A program made the position numbers and the translations under genes. Below, piece by piece: positions 19,840-29,324 of a stretch of DNA of 29,324 nt. The notes below the pieces were generated by a model, which had not been told where the DNA came from, did not search any database, and saw only the letters and a program-made list of their open reading frames with translations. Positions within the stretch are counted from its first letter, which is position 1; each line of letters opens with the position of its first letter. This DNA comes from Gnetum montanum. Lineage: Eukaryota; Streptophyta; Gnetopsida; Gnetales; Gnetaceae. The stretch spans positions 229,190-258,513 of the forward strand of contig MNCI01023311.1 of the NCBI GenBank assembly GCA_015680685.1. Reading direction: 5' to 3'.

Positions 19840-20790
19840 AAGTTAATTTATCTATTATTGATTCTCTTTAGGTTGATAGTAATATTACCTTTGATCCACT
19901 TATTATCCATAGTTTTCTTGAAAGCCATTTTTCATTATATATATTTTCAAAGGGTTTTTGATCATGAGGATATTCTTTTTAATTTAGACCATTTGCCAAA
20001 AAGTTTTCTTGAATGTCATAATCATCTTCTTGAGCAAGATATCTCTCTTATTAAAATTAAAAGTGCAATGTTTAGGTTGGCCAATGATAGATCTCCAAAG
20101 TTTGATGGAATTCCCATTGATTTTTTTTTAAAAAAATCATTGGAATATTATTGGTATTAACCTTGTTTTAATGTTTTTATTGAATCTATTAAACATTGTT
20201 TACTTGATCATGAGTTGATTAGAGGAATCATCAAATTTATTATTACAAAAGATGATTATACCCAAATTGGTGAATGGTGTCATATTACTCTTTTGAATTC
20301 AGGTTATAAAATTTGGTCATAATGCCTTTCTTGAAGATTAAAATCAATTATTCTTCAAGTAATTATTCTTCAAGGTAGATATATTTTGGATAATGTTGTT
20401 ATTGTGTAGGAGGGTATGCAATGGGATCACGATTATAGTCAAGACATTGCATTTTTAAGTTTAATTATGCTAAAGCCTATGATAGGATTTAATGACATTT
20501 TATTAATGCTTGTCTTTGCAAATATGGTATTAAAAATAAATTTATCAGGATGGTTGAGACTCTTTTCAATAAAGGTAATGTACAAGTGGCTACAAATATT
20601 GGCATTATTAACAATTTTAAGCTTAAGCATTTAGTTAGGCAAGGTTGTTCTCTTGCACATTATCTTCTTATTTTTGTTGTAGATTCTCTATCTCATGCTA
20701 TTTAGAAGAATCAAGAATTTAAATTGGTGTAAGACATGTTTATTAAGAATAATGTTCTTACATTATTAAATGTACATTTTGGATATGACT
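19840..20790 (+). pseudogene. LINE-B reverse transcriptase remnant
   Basis: The best open stretch (19858-20160) contains AMFRLANDRSPKFDGIPIDF. It is followed by CHITLLNSGYKI (about 20280), GMQWDHDYSQDIAFL (about 20416) and QGCSLAHYLLIFVVDSL (about 20640). The FADD box is reduced to FGYD (about 20780), so the polymerase Asp pair is damaged. The plus-strand frame at 20416-20634 switches frame after DIAFL. This is characteristic plant L1 RT, dead in this copy. Confidence 0.87.
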
Positions 20791-20989
20791 CTTTTTTATG
20801 ATAAGAAATAACAAAACTATTGAATATCATCATTTTATTATGTTGATCAATATTGAAAACTTAAATTCTTAGATTAATTGGTTAAAATCTTGTATTTTCT
20901 ACAATAAGGAATTCCAAGATTACACATTCTTTAAATTTTAACAATTTTTGGATAAATTGATTGTCTTCAATCCATTAGGCATTCCTTTT

Positions 20990-21430
20990 TACCTTTGTTA
21001 GATCCTCAAAAAATTTATGGAACATTACAATTTAGAAGACTGAGAAAAGGCTTTATAAGTGGAAGAACAAGACTAAAGCTTTTAATGGCTAGAAGGTTTA
21101 TTTTTTGTAAGTATATCATCCAAGCAAATTGTGTGTACTATTCCTCATGTTGGACCCCTAGTATTGCTACATATCATTAAATTGAAAAACTTATGTGAAA
21201 TTTCTTTTAGAGTAGTATCTATTCTAGAAAGGGCTTTTGTTGCATTGCTTGAGATATTTTCACTTCTCACAAAGAAGGTGGTTTTTAAGCTTAATAAATT
21301 ATTATAAGCAAGATATTACTTTATATACCAAGTGGATAGTAAAGTGCTTAACTTGTATGGAGCCTTGGAAACTTATTTTTCATAAGTGGATCCAAATGGG
21401 TAGGCTTAAATGTAGTAATTACTAGAAACA
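20990..21430 (+). pseudogene. LINE-B region C-terminal to reverse transcriptase
   Basis: KYIIQANCVYYSSCWTPS (about 21101-21155) and AKWIVKCL-like TKWIVKCLTCMEPWKL (about 21327-21375) match the conserved L1 region after RT, where plant L1s read ILQA...YYLSCW and KWIVRFL. Fragmented over two frames. No RNase H or terminal zinc finger could be confirmed further on. Confidence 0.7.
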
Positions 21431-22304
21431 TACTTAGTTTTAAACTAATTATTTTTCCTAAAGTTATGACCATCTTAGGTTCTTTTTCCATAAAACACAT
21501 TTTTCGTAACTACATCCAAATGAGTAAGCTTAGAGGTAGTGATTATGAGAAAGATACTTATTTTCTAAATTAAGCTTTTTCTTAAATGTATATACATCCA
21601 AGCTCTATTATCATAAAATACAATTGGAAGGCTTGAAGGTTTTTAGTGATTTTTGGAACTTTAATAATTTCTCAATTTTTTGCTTTAATGCTTGATAAGT
21701 TATCTCTTTGATGGCTTCCTATTAATAATGAATCTTGGACCATTAAGCATCCATATCATTGTAGTACATGTTGAAAGCTTGACATTACCATTTTTCATCT
21801 TCTAAATAATTTGGATAGAACTTTAATTATTCATGATTCTATTAATGTTTTTTTTGATTTTTTTATGGATCAATGGCTCTTCAGTTTGTCTATTTTGATC
21901 CAAACTTGCCTATACTATTATTGCCTATAATACTAGTATTTGGCCAAGATTGAACTATCTATGGAATGTTAACCATAATGTGCAATAATGGAAGTATCAA
22001 ATTTAGAATATATGGAATGCTTTGACTTTTAAAAAAATTAAGTAATTTTATGGTAGTTGGTTCATCAAGGTTTGGTTATTGGTATTTATTATTTTTATTT
22101 GGGTGTTCATGGAATACTCTTTCATCCATTATTATTAGACTTGTTCCCTTTCTTAAAGTTCTTGGTCTTGGTGTAGCTTATATTTCCATTGTTTTAACCC
22201 AAGATTGAGAAGAGTTTTATTTGATGATACTTAATTTTAAGGATTTTTCCTTTGCACTTAAAGTTGTTTTTATTCCCTTGTTCTTTATGTTATTTGAAAT
22301 TTTA

Positions 22305-22478
22305 ATGTAATGTAGTTTTTTTCTTTTAGAAAATACTCGATTGTATTATCTATACTTGGAACATGCCTTCAAGCTAGCATGGAGGTATCGATATTAGGCT
22401 TTGAACTTGATACCTCATGGTGTAAATAGTATGAGCCTACTAAGTGAGCTATAGCTCATGCTTGATGTAATGTAGTTT
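22305..22478 (-). mobile_element. SINE with 14-bp target-site duplication, inserted in LINE-B
   Basis: ATGTAATGTAGTTT occurs at 22305-22318 and again at 22465-22478. Between them lies a 146-bp body. On the minus strand it starts CAAGCATGAGCTATAGCTCA, a tRNA-like A box region. GTTCAAAGC matches the B box GWTCRANNC exactly, and the body ends in an A-rich tail (AAAAGAAAAAAA) next to the duplication. Head, tail and duplication together are what LINE-mediated insertion of a SINE leaves. It belongs to a different tRNA-derived sequence group from the element at 16697 as far as I can judge. Confidence 0.85.
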
Positions 22479-22489
22479 ATTGTAGAGAT

Positions 22490-23570
22490 TTTCTTGCTAA
22501 TATTCTTCCTTTATTAGCTTAAGATTAAAAGTTGTATCCATGATTGATCTACTTTAAGATTATGATTTATAGGTACCTCTTTAATTTACGCTTCTAGTTC
22601 ATTAATAAAAATGTCAAATAAAGCTGGTGAAAGAAGGCAACATTACTTTACTTCTATATTACTATAAAACTGATAAGATTATGTAGTTCCTTCATCTTTT
22701 AATTCAAAAATTATATATTTATATAGACTTTAAATGATATTGAGTAAACCAAAGTTAACTCTATGTTTGATAAGTCTACTCCATAGTTATTCTTTTATAA
22801 CAGAGTTAAAAGCTTTAGTAAAATCTAAAAAGCATATAATATTTTACCTTGTTTATCCTTTGCTTGTTCAATGCAATATCTAAGAGTAACCAGATGATCT
22901 AGCATAGAACACTTTTTTCTTAAATCCTACTTGTGAAATAGTACATAAACTATTTCCTTTTGTCAAGCCATTGATCATGATTAATATTTAATTATTTAAA
23001 TATGATTTATCTCATAGCATAGTAACTCTGCTAAGCATCCATTATCTAGGCAAATGATTTTGAAGTCCTTCATTAAGCATTTTTGAAGTCTCTCTATAGA
23101 CTAACTATCCACTACATTTTAATAAGTTAGCATACAATCCTTCTACACCTAGAGTTTTTCTATAAGCTAATTTTTTAATTCCCTTTACTACATCATACAT
23201 ATGCTATAAAATATCTAGGAGTATGTAACTAGTTATTGTATTTGTCTTATGATTAAACAAATTTTTGTAAAACCCTTTTATCTATGTAAATGGAATATCT
23301 TTGCCTGGAGAAACTTTATTTTTAAAAAATTTCCAAAAATTTTATAGATCTTTGCTTTATCAGTTGTACCTTATTGTTTTGATGCTCTTTTAGAAATTTT
23401 CCCTTTTTATCTCTTGAAGTAATTTCATGTAGTCATTATTCAAAGCTTTTTTATTATATGAATTTTTGATAGCTAATCTTGCTTGTAGACATTCTTTATT
23501 AAACCACTTCTTACCTCTATAGCTATTGCAAAGTAATATTTTTTGTACCTTCTAAAAATATTTCTTGTAA
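22490..23570 (-). mobile_element. LINE-C: degenerate LINE fragment related to LINE-A
   Basis: Minus-strand motifs in order: YRGKKWFNKECLQARLAIKN (about 23480-23530, the linker before RT), GIKKLAYRKTLGVEGLYANL (about 23110-23180), SMLDHLVTLRYCIEQAKDKQ (about 22850-22910), LDFTKAFNS (about 22815), and CCLLSPALFDIFINELEA (about 22585-22640). The last two blocks parallel LINE-A (VDFSKAYDS; CPLSPSLFGIFIDELDE), so both belong to one group. LINE-C is older, with frameshifts between nearly all blocks and no visible FADD. Its 3' part meets the decayed end of LINE-B near 22500. Confidence 0.82.
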
Positions 23571-23821
23571 CTGATCTTTAGACTTTTTAATTTCCAACAA
23601 ATTTTTTATCTCTTACTAGAAAGATTTTGTCTTTGTAGTTATAATACATCTTCTTATTTTCTAGCATTGCTTATAGTTATAACACATTTCTTTAATAGAA
23701 AACTATATAAAATGATGTAGAGATTTTATTAATTTACCACCAACTTGAAAGTCAATGATTTCTAGTGCATTTTGAGAGGTGATTAGTAGTCAATCAATAT
23801 ATGAATGATGAAGCATCAAAG
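23571..23821. other. AT-rich spacer, nothing recognised
   Basis: No domain, hairpin or repeat unit noted. It may contain further decayed LINE-C sequence upstream of the recognisable linker. Confidence 0.35.
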
Positions 23822-24290
23822 TGTTGTATCAATGGGCCCCCGCCGACGTGGCCTCATCGACAAGCCTCGTTGACGTAGTGTATGCTACGTTTATGAGGCC
23901 TTGTCAACATAGCTCCATAATAAAGTCTATAAATATGCACTCACTCATTGTGTTTATGGAGATGTCTTATCATAGGCTTAGGGAAGTTTTTGCAGTTTGT
24001 TCATTTAAGAGTTAGAATATTTTTTGAGTGCTTGTAGCAAGAGTCAAAAAGTGTACAGATCTTTATTTGAGCATTGATGTTTGCTTAAATTGTTTTTATT
24101 AGAATGACATTCCCTTTGGCAACATATGTGAGATGTGATAAGTGCTAATTTTGAAGTAAATTTTTTTTTGTTAAGGATAGTCCATAATATTATTTTTATT
24201 GGTTCCCATAGGTTGTTTCTAACCAAAAGTTCTTAGCATTAGTGTTTAACCTTGTAGATATTTGAGTGATATTTGCTTCAACATTTGGCA
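23822..24290 (+). repeat. LTR-like promoter segment with CG-rich hairpin and TATA box
   Basis: The segment opens TGTTG, the usual start of an LTR, and its first 80 bases are GC- and CpG-rich in an AT-rich setting. GGCCTCAT (23850-23857) pairs with ATGAGGCC (23893-23900), and nested inside ACGTAG (23873-23878) pairs with CTACGT (23885-23890). A TATAAATA follows at 23928-23935. The layout resembles U3 of an LTR element. No primer site or downstream gag was found, so a solo or truncated LTR is most likely. The right end is a guess. Confidence 0.45.
23928..23935 (+). promoter_or_regulatory. Candidate TATA box
   Basis: TATAAATA on the plus strand, 28 bp downstream of the CG-rich nested hairpin. 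The plus-strand open frame across it (23821-24015) is not supported as a gene. Confidence 0.45.
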
Positions 24291-26099
24291 AATCTAGGGC
24301 TTTGGCAATGGTTTCTACTGAATATAGAATCGTTATGCCCTCAATTATAACTCTAGCATCATCTTGCCTATTATGTCAGAATTAATATATCTTCCCAAGG
24401 TACCATTTACTATTACTAGATAAAGTAGGTGAAAAAGGTGATATTTGCAACTGCTCATGAATTTCTTTAGGTGCAAACTATATAAAAGGACCAAAATTTA
24501 ATTTCACTATGACTATGAAAATAATTGATTTTTCATTGATTGCCTAGATGCAATCTTTTAAATGTATGACTTGTTGGCCTAGTTTTGGAGAAGGCAGATG
24601 TTCTACAATCTCTACTTATGCAAACTATCCTATCAGTAGTGTTGGCTATAGGATTAAATAAGAGTGAGCTTTTTAATCTTCAATAAGAGATGTTCACTTC
24701 TTCATCCTTTATGTTTTTCCCTTGGTCTCTTCTCTTTAAGTTGTGATGTTCCTCAGGGACTCCTTTTGGTGGCATTTGTAGTGATAGAAAACTTTGATTA
24801 CTCAAAAATTTAGAAAACATTCCTAATTTTTTGTAACCTCTTGTTGGATTTTGGGTTTTGATAAAAATTACAAAATATGGATAATTTTATTTTTAATTAG
24901 GATTATAGTATTAGAATTTGATCAATTTTGGAAAAGCCATAATTTTGCTTATATGATTAATAATCCTATTGCTTAATCCTAATATATTATTTTTAGATTA
25001 CAAAACATTCCTATGAGAGAAATATTAAGTTTATTGGCCTAAATCCTAATTCAAAAATTTGAAAAATTTATTTCTATAAATCATAAGATTACTAACCCTT
25101 TATGTACTTCTATAATGCAAGAGTTAGCAAACCTTTTCCAAAATTTATGCAAATGTCCCCACCCCTGGACCCCCTAGTGTTCCCCAACAACATAGAAGCT
25201 CACTCTAGGAGCTCATTGATTTAAATAGAATTGAAATTAGCTTTGAGACATGGAAGATATGGCTCTTAGAGAATTCTCTAGTAGATAAACAACATGAGCT
25301 CCTCTTGCATTTTTGTATAAATGAAAATTTTTTCTAATGGTTGGTGTCTATATATAGTCTTTTATATTGACAATATTGTATATGTGATATCCTATCTATG
25401 ATATTACCTTTAAAAAATTAAAAAAATCCACTTAATTCTAGGGGAAATATGAATAATTTGGAATATCTAGCCAAAAAATAATGCTAAAGTCTAGTGAAAG
25501 TTTCCATGAAATATCAAAAAATGATGGTAAAATAGGTGGCCAATGACTAGTGAAGGTGAAAATGGTTAAGTATATGAATCAATATAAGGTTAATGAATAA
25601 TATGGAAGGTGATATAACATTTTGGAATATTCAAGATGAGGTAAAATTGGTTGTCAAGTATAAGACACAAGAGTTATACAAGTGGATCCTCCCCAAAGCA
25701 AGCTTCTACCCTTAATGTCCTTGTATAAACACTCCTACAAATATCCATTGGAACTTAAGATTTAAATGTAAGTTATAGTTATTATTATACCAAACTTTTT
25801 AATTTTTCATAGAACCAAGATTAAGTGTGGTTAAATATTATTCCACATAAGTACAAACATACAACTTCATCAAATTAGCATTGCAAGGAAAATTCTCAAC
25901 TCATGAAGATCTACAAGGGTTATTTAAGTTAGTTATGATCTTCCCAACATCACCTCATGAAACTACATCTTGCAGGTAAATTCAATCTCATGAGTCCCCA
26001 AATGGCACATCCTAGGCTTCTATAGCTTCACTAGGATAAAATTTGGTGATTTTAGCGAGTTTGACCTTGGGTTCCTAAAACCCAAGAAAATTTTAGCTC
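24291..26099. other. AT-rich sequence without a supportable gene
   Basis: Short open frames only, none with a recognised motif on either strand. Probably old repeat DNA. Confidence 0.4.
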
Positions 26100-26985
26100 T
26101 AGGTTGATGCTCATACTAATGTTAACTTGTAGAAAAATCTTGACCTTGGGTTTCACCATGGCACATCTCACCTACAACTTAGCTTTCATTCTACCTTTCT
26201 TGGCTCTTTGAAAAATTATCAACATTAGTTTTAGTTTTAGAATGATAATTTCAGCAAGGTAAAATATAGTTATTAGTAGTTTGAGAGTTACAATTTTCTT
26301 TCATATAAGTGACACTGATACAAAAATCAACATTATCATGCTAATGTTAGCATTTTCCTTGGCACTTATGATCAACATTTGACATCATCCTCTTATTTTT
26401 TTATTCTCCTTGACATTCTAAAAGCATCATTCTAGCATATTCCAATATCAATTTTGGTATCCTAGAGGCTTATAACATCAATTTGGAAAATTTCATAAAT
26501 TTTCTAAGTATCTTGTTGACACTAATATTGATGTTAGCATTAGCATTAGCATTACCACATGTGGAGCCCATATTTTATCATCTTTGACCTTCTAGAACCA
26601 CATTTGATACCATCCATAGGCTTCTTGGGTTCCTTGACTTCATCTTTGTAGTGTTTGACATCAGTTTAGGGGTTAAATGGGGTATTGGGAGCTCAAAATG
26701 CCAACTTGATCAAAATGTTGAAATTTGGCTAACTATGAGTGACATTGATGCTAAAACTAATATTAGCATTAGAGTCTCCATCATTGGAACCTTAGACATG
26801 TTATCCAGCATCTTCATTTTAACACTTAGCATCATTCCTTGGCCTCGAGGATTATTAGCATCATTCAAAATTTATAAAGGCTCAAACTAGTACTTGGTCA
26901 AACTTGTTCTAAATTTCCTAAGTTTTGGTGATGCTAACACTAATATTAGCATTAACATTAGCATTACCTTTCTTGGCCACTAGAT
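26100..26985. repeat. Degenerate tandem repeat, period about 190-220 bp
   Basis: A start motif built on ACTAATATTAGCATTAGCAT, often preceded by GACACTGATGCTA, recurs near 26105, 26311, 26518, 26739 and 26927. Spacings are about 206, 207, 221 and 188 bp. Within units, TAGCATCATTC and AGCTCAAAATG-like pieces also recur. The units are strongly diverged, so only the start motif is obvious by eye. The plus-strand frame 26651-26890 is inside this repeat and is not supported as a gene. Confidence 0.6.
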
Positions 26986-27043
26986 TTGTGAAGTTTAGAA
27001 GTTCAAAATTAGCAATCCTAAGTTGGAATTGGAATCATAGCCC

Positions 27044-27051
27044 TATAAATA
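27044..27051 (+). promoter_or_regulatory. Candidate TATA box in an LTR-like context
   Basis: CCCTATAAATAGGG (27041-27054) contains TATAAATA with 6-bp inverted arms. It lies about 60 bp after the degenerate repeat array. This arrangement, repeats followed by a TATA box, is common in plant LTR U3 regions, but no LTR ends were found. Confidence 0.35.
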
Positions 27052-27054
27052 GGG

Positions 27055-27949
27055 TTTTAAATAATAAATCTTGGACTAGTTTCTAGAGATCTTAAGCATA
27101 TTTGTAAGATTTCAAGAGATCATGAGTGCTTATAATAGTCTTTCTAGATCATCAGAATTCTCCACAACCACATTTATACCTCCAAGGCCAACCCTAGCAT
27201 GTTTCTTAAATTTATTTAACAACATCAGCTTTGGTTCCCAAATATATAATTTATAAGCCTCCAATGTCAGTCTCTAGAGTTAGAATTTTTTTGACTCCAA
27301 TGTTGTTTTGTCTCGAAATTAATTCTCAATTGCTCCTACAACCTCTTCATTCATATCATCATCTCCAAAGATTCAATTCCATTCTTCAAAACCATATCTT
27401 GCTCATGAATTAGGTTTTTATTCTCAATTTTATTCTACTTACATTTATTTTGTTTTAACAGTTGTAGTTTAGCCCTCCTTAGGATGCAAACACTTATTTT
27501 GTTACGAAATAAAGTATTTATATTTTTTGGAAAAGAAACTAAAATCATTTTCCCATATTATGGCATCTTGTATTTTTTTAGAGAAAGATTTGAATAATGA
27601 CATGAACACATGGAGGATTGGAACTCATAGAAAAAGTTCAAAGAATCAACAAATCCCCTTGATGTCACATCCTTTTTTTAGCCTCTTAGTTCTTCATGTT
27701 TTCTTTAAGGGATAAATTTCATGGGTTAAATTTAGGTTTATGTAATGAGAATTATATTAAGCCCATGGTAAATACCTATTATTACTAGAAATAAGGGAAC
27801 TAGATGATGTCTCACCAGATATATAATCAGTCTTTTAATAATGTAATAACATAGGGTTAAATTTTCTCTATATAAACAACATTTTTCTTATTATCAAGAT
27901 CTTTATTGGTAAAAATGTCAAGGATATATACAATACAAAATTAGAATAT
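27055..27949. other. AT-rich sequence, possibly LTR-derived, no gene
   Basis: Open frames at 27231-27413 and 27527-27715 show no domain features. The right part may hold the 3' end or LTR of the second gypsy copy that follows, but I could not match it to the LTR at 6505-7300. Confidence 0.35.
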
Positions 27950-28646
27950 TCAAAGAAAAAAATGTTGTAAAGAATAAAAAATAATAAAAGAACAAAAATT
28001 TATATAAATAAAAAGGGAAAAGTATGAAAGAATGGAAAGATATCAAAGAATTTAAAAATATAAGAAAGGAACAATAAAAGAAACTTCACAAGGACTAAGA
28101 GTTATAAGTAAATCCCCTAGGACTATCATTAAAAGATAAAACATAGAAGATTGAATAGAGTTTCTCTTTAGTAAAGGCAATGATTGACTCTATAAGTGAT
28201 TGGAAGTTACTAAATGGTTTAACTTATTGAATATGGATAAGAATAAGTTTTTTTAGGTTGTTAGGATGGTAGATTTTCATGGCCTCATATTGATATATAG
28301 CATGGATGATGTAAGGCACATTATTTGGATTAGAATATGTGACTCTATCACTTGATCTAATAGAAACCTATCAAATCATAGCATCATGTCAACATTTAAC
28401 ATACTTTTTATTGACCTCATTGAACATTTGAGCTACTAGTTGATTTTCATCCAATAGGTTAAGATTCATTAGGCATTTTTTCTAGGTAAAATCTACATTT
28501 ATACTCCTATGACTCTATGAATGGTATGTCTTTTTTTGTTAGTTATACTAGTAGTTTTTCCCTTTTTGAGAAATTCTCAATAAATCTTTCATAGTATCCT
28601 ATATGACCAAGAAAAAATTGAACATATTTAATAGTTTGTGGTGAAC
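27950..28646 (-). mobile_element. Second copy of the gypsy family, internally deleted pol fragment
   Basis: On the minus strand from 28640, FLGHIGYYERFIENFSKREK matches the RT-to-RNase H connection of the first copy (FLGHTSYYQRFIENFSKISK). Near 28500 it jumps to LLDENQLVAQ and then to YIIHAIYQYEAMKIYHP, matching LDENRLVAL and YIIHTTFSSGAMTIYKP of the integrase end. RNase H and the integrase core (about 1.45 kb in the first copy) are missing. An A-rich stretch at 27950-28130 corresponds to 1-80 of the window. Stops are frequent. The copy is more diverged than the gag fragment next to it. Confidence 0.8.
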
Positions 28647-28736
28647 AATGGTGAAGAGGGTAGGCATCAGGGCCTTCGATCAACTGTACANTAATGGTGA
28701 AGAGGGTAGGCATCAGGGCCTTCGATCAACTGTACA
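28647..28736. other. Single N flanked by an identical 44-bp direct repeat (assembly junction)
   Basis: Bases 28647-28690 equal 28693-28736, with N at 28691 and one unmatched T at 28692. The layout matches that at 3754-3842. The repeat begins exactly where minus-strand pol sequence changes to plus-strand gag sequence, so the join itself should be treated with caution. Confidence 0.9.
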
Positions 28737-29324
28737 TGCCATAGGCTCTGATCCCCATGAGCACCAACTGTTCACGGTAGGAACAACCACTCACACTAAG
28801 GACGAACACTTAGATCGTTACAACGATCGGGGCCAAAGCAACCAAAGAGAAGGTAAGAAACATCGCCATGGTGATGGAACCCCTTCCTCTTCTCCTTCAT
28901 TTCACCACTCACACTCTCCTTCCACATCTGGGCGCAACCATTGTGAGCATAACGGAGAGGGTAAAAGTAAAAAGGAAGATGAAATACCTCGACAAGAAGG
29001 TCGAGAGGAGTTAGGACAAGGGCAAGGACGTAGGGAGAGTAGGGAACCACCACGAAGACATCATAGACGTCATGAAAGAGAGGATCATGACGAACCCCTA
29101 CTTGCAACCCTCAGCATGCTAGATATCACAGAGGTAGTTAGGATCCCCACAAGGCATTTAAAAGACAACAGGATCAAGCGTTTGAACATAAATAATATCC
29201 CACATTTTGAAGGGGGATACAACGCTGATCCTCAACATCATTTACAGGCATTCCACGATGCCTGTGCCTTGCAAAATATAGATAATGAGTGGCAGAAGCT
29301 CAAGTTGTTCCCAAGGACACTCAC
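28692..29324 (+). pseudogene. Gag fragment of the same gypsy family, opposite orientation, runs off the window
   Basis: The frame starting at 28693-equivalent codons is open from the gap to the window end, about 210 codons without a stop. It lacks an ATG at the family start because the 5' part is missing. It contains GSDPHEHQLF, REGKKHRHGDGTPSSSPS, RRHHRRHEREDHDEPLLATL, NNIPHFEGGYNADPQHHLQ and AFHDACALQNID, each with a close partner in the first copy (about 5900 down to 5250, minus strand). It is better preserved: Gln and Trp codons stand where the first copy has TAG and TGA. The antisense frame at 28796-29107 is a shadow. Confidence 0.88.

Larger units (their letters stand above)
18720..22500 (+). 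mobile_element. LINE-B: degenerate plant L1-type LINE
   Basis: Plus-strand motifs in order: FSWNI at the endonuclease start (about 18735), VCNIYAPNFANRIPL (about 19040), FNMLENPYDKIG (about 19130), TWYNF-EGNNQIFERFN (about 19280), RSPKFDGIPIDFF (about 20090), then RT blocks and the L1 C-terminal block near 21060-21420. Stops and shifts are so frequent that no frame exceeds about 100 codons. The order and motifs are those of plant L1 elements. A minus-strand SINE with a target-site duplication sits in the 3' part (22305-22478). Confidence 0.88.

Noticed and set aside
22370-22464. Possible intact tRNA gene on the minus strand
   Set aside because: Boxes and some acceptor-like pairing are present, but the arms do not fold into a proper cloverleaf, and the A tail plus target-site duplication mark it as a SINE.
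24740-24800. SCDVPQG-like reading suggestive of a reverse transcriptase or RNase H block
   Set aside because: Short match in one frame only with stops on both sides; no neighbouring motif.
26100-26985. Possible CRISPR-like array
   Set aside because: Motif spacing is about 200 bp with diverged, non-identical motifs and the context is a plant repeat; it does not have the form of a CRISPR array.
28796-29107. 103-codon minus-strand open frame near the right end
   Set aside because: Antisense shadow of the well-preserved plus-strand gag fragment.

Overview
The window looks like nuclear DNA from a seed plant with a large, repeat-rich genome. A gymnosperm, perhaps a conifer, is my best guess. The basis is a Ty3/gypsy element with a tRNA-Asp type primer site, several old LINEs of two kinds, SINEs, and a single small gene with a long, transposon-filled intron. 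The species cannot be named from sequence alone. No bacterial, viral or CRISPR-type system is present.

Layout. Positions 1 to about 7300 (perhaps 8100) hold a minus-strand Ty3/gypsy retrotransposon. Read right to left it gives LTR, primer binding site at 6486-6503, gag, protease, reverse transcriptase, RNase H and integrase, all broken by stops and frameshifts. Its 3' LTR lies off the left edge. The LTR side contains two diverged related modules, each with its own minus-strand TATA box, plus a 120-bp tandem duplication and an 18-bp CG-rich palindrome. About 9000-14872 is the only candidate host gene: a CG-richer promoter region, a short first coding exon (9637-9673), an intron of about 4.8 kb, and a second exon (14475-14872). 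Together they would encode a 144-residue protein with two probable membrane helices. The intron carries an antisense LINE (LINE-A, about 10660-13880).

The right half is layered repeat decay. A SINE-like element (about 16697) sits beside a 25-bp tandem palindrome. A plus-strand L1-type LINE (LINE-B, about 18720-22500) is interrupted by a minus-strand SINE with a 14-bp target-site duplication (22305-22478). A minus-strand LINE of the LINE-A type follows (LINE-C, about 22490-23570). Next come an LTR-like promoter with a CG-rich hairpin (about 23822), a degenerate repeat of about 190-220 bp (26100-26985), and a TATA box in an LTR-like context (27044). The window ends with a second, deleted copy of the gypsy family (about 27950-28646, minus) abutting a gag fragment in the opposite orientation (28647-29324, plus).

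Two single-N positions (3798 and 28691) are each flanked by an identical 44-bp repeat. This is very probably an assembly artefact in which overlapping contig ends were joined without merging. It affects the first gypsy copy and the inverted gag junction.
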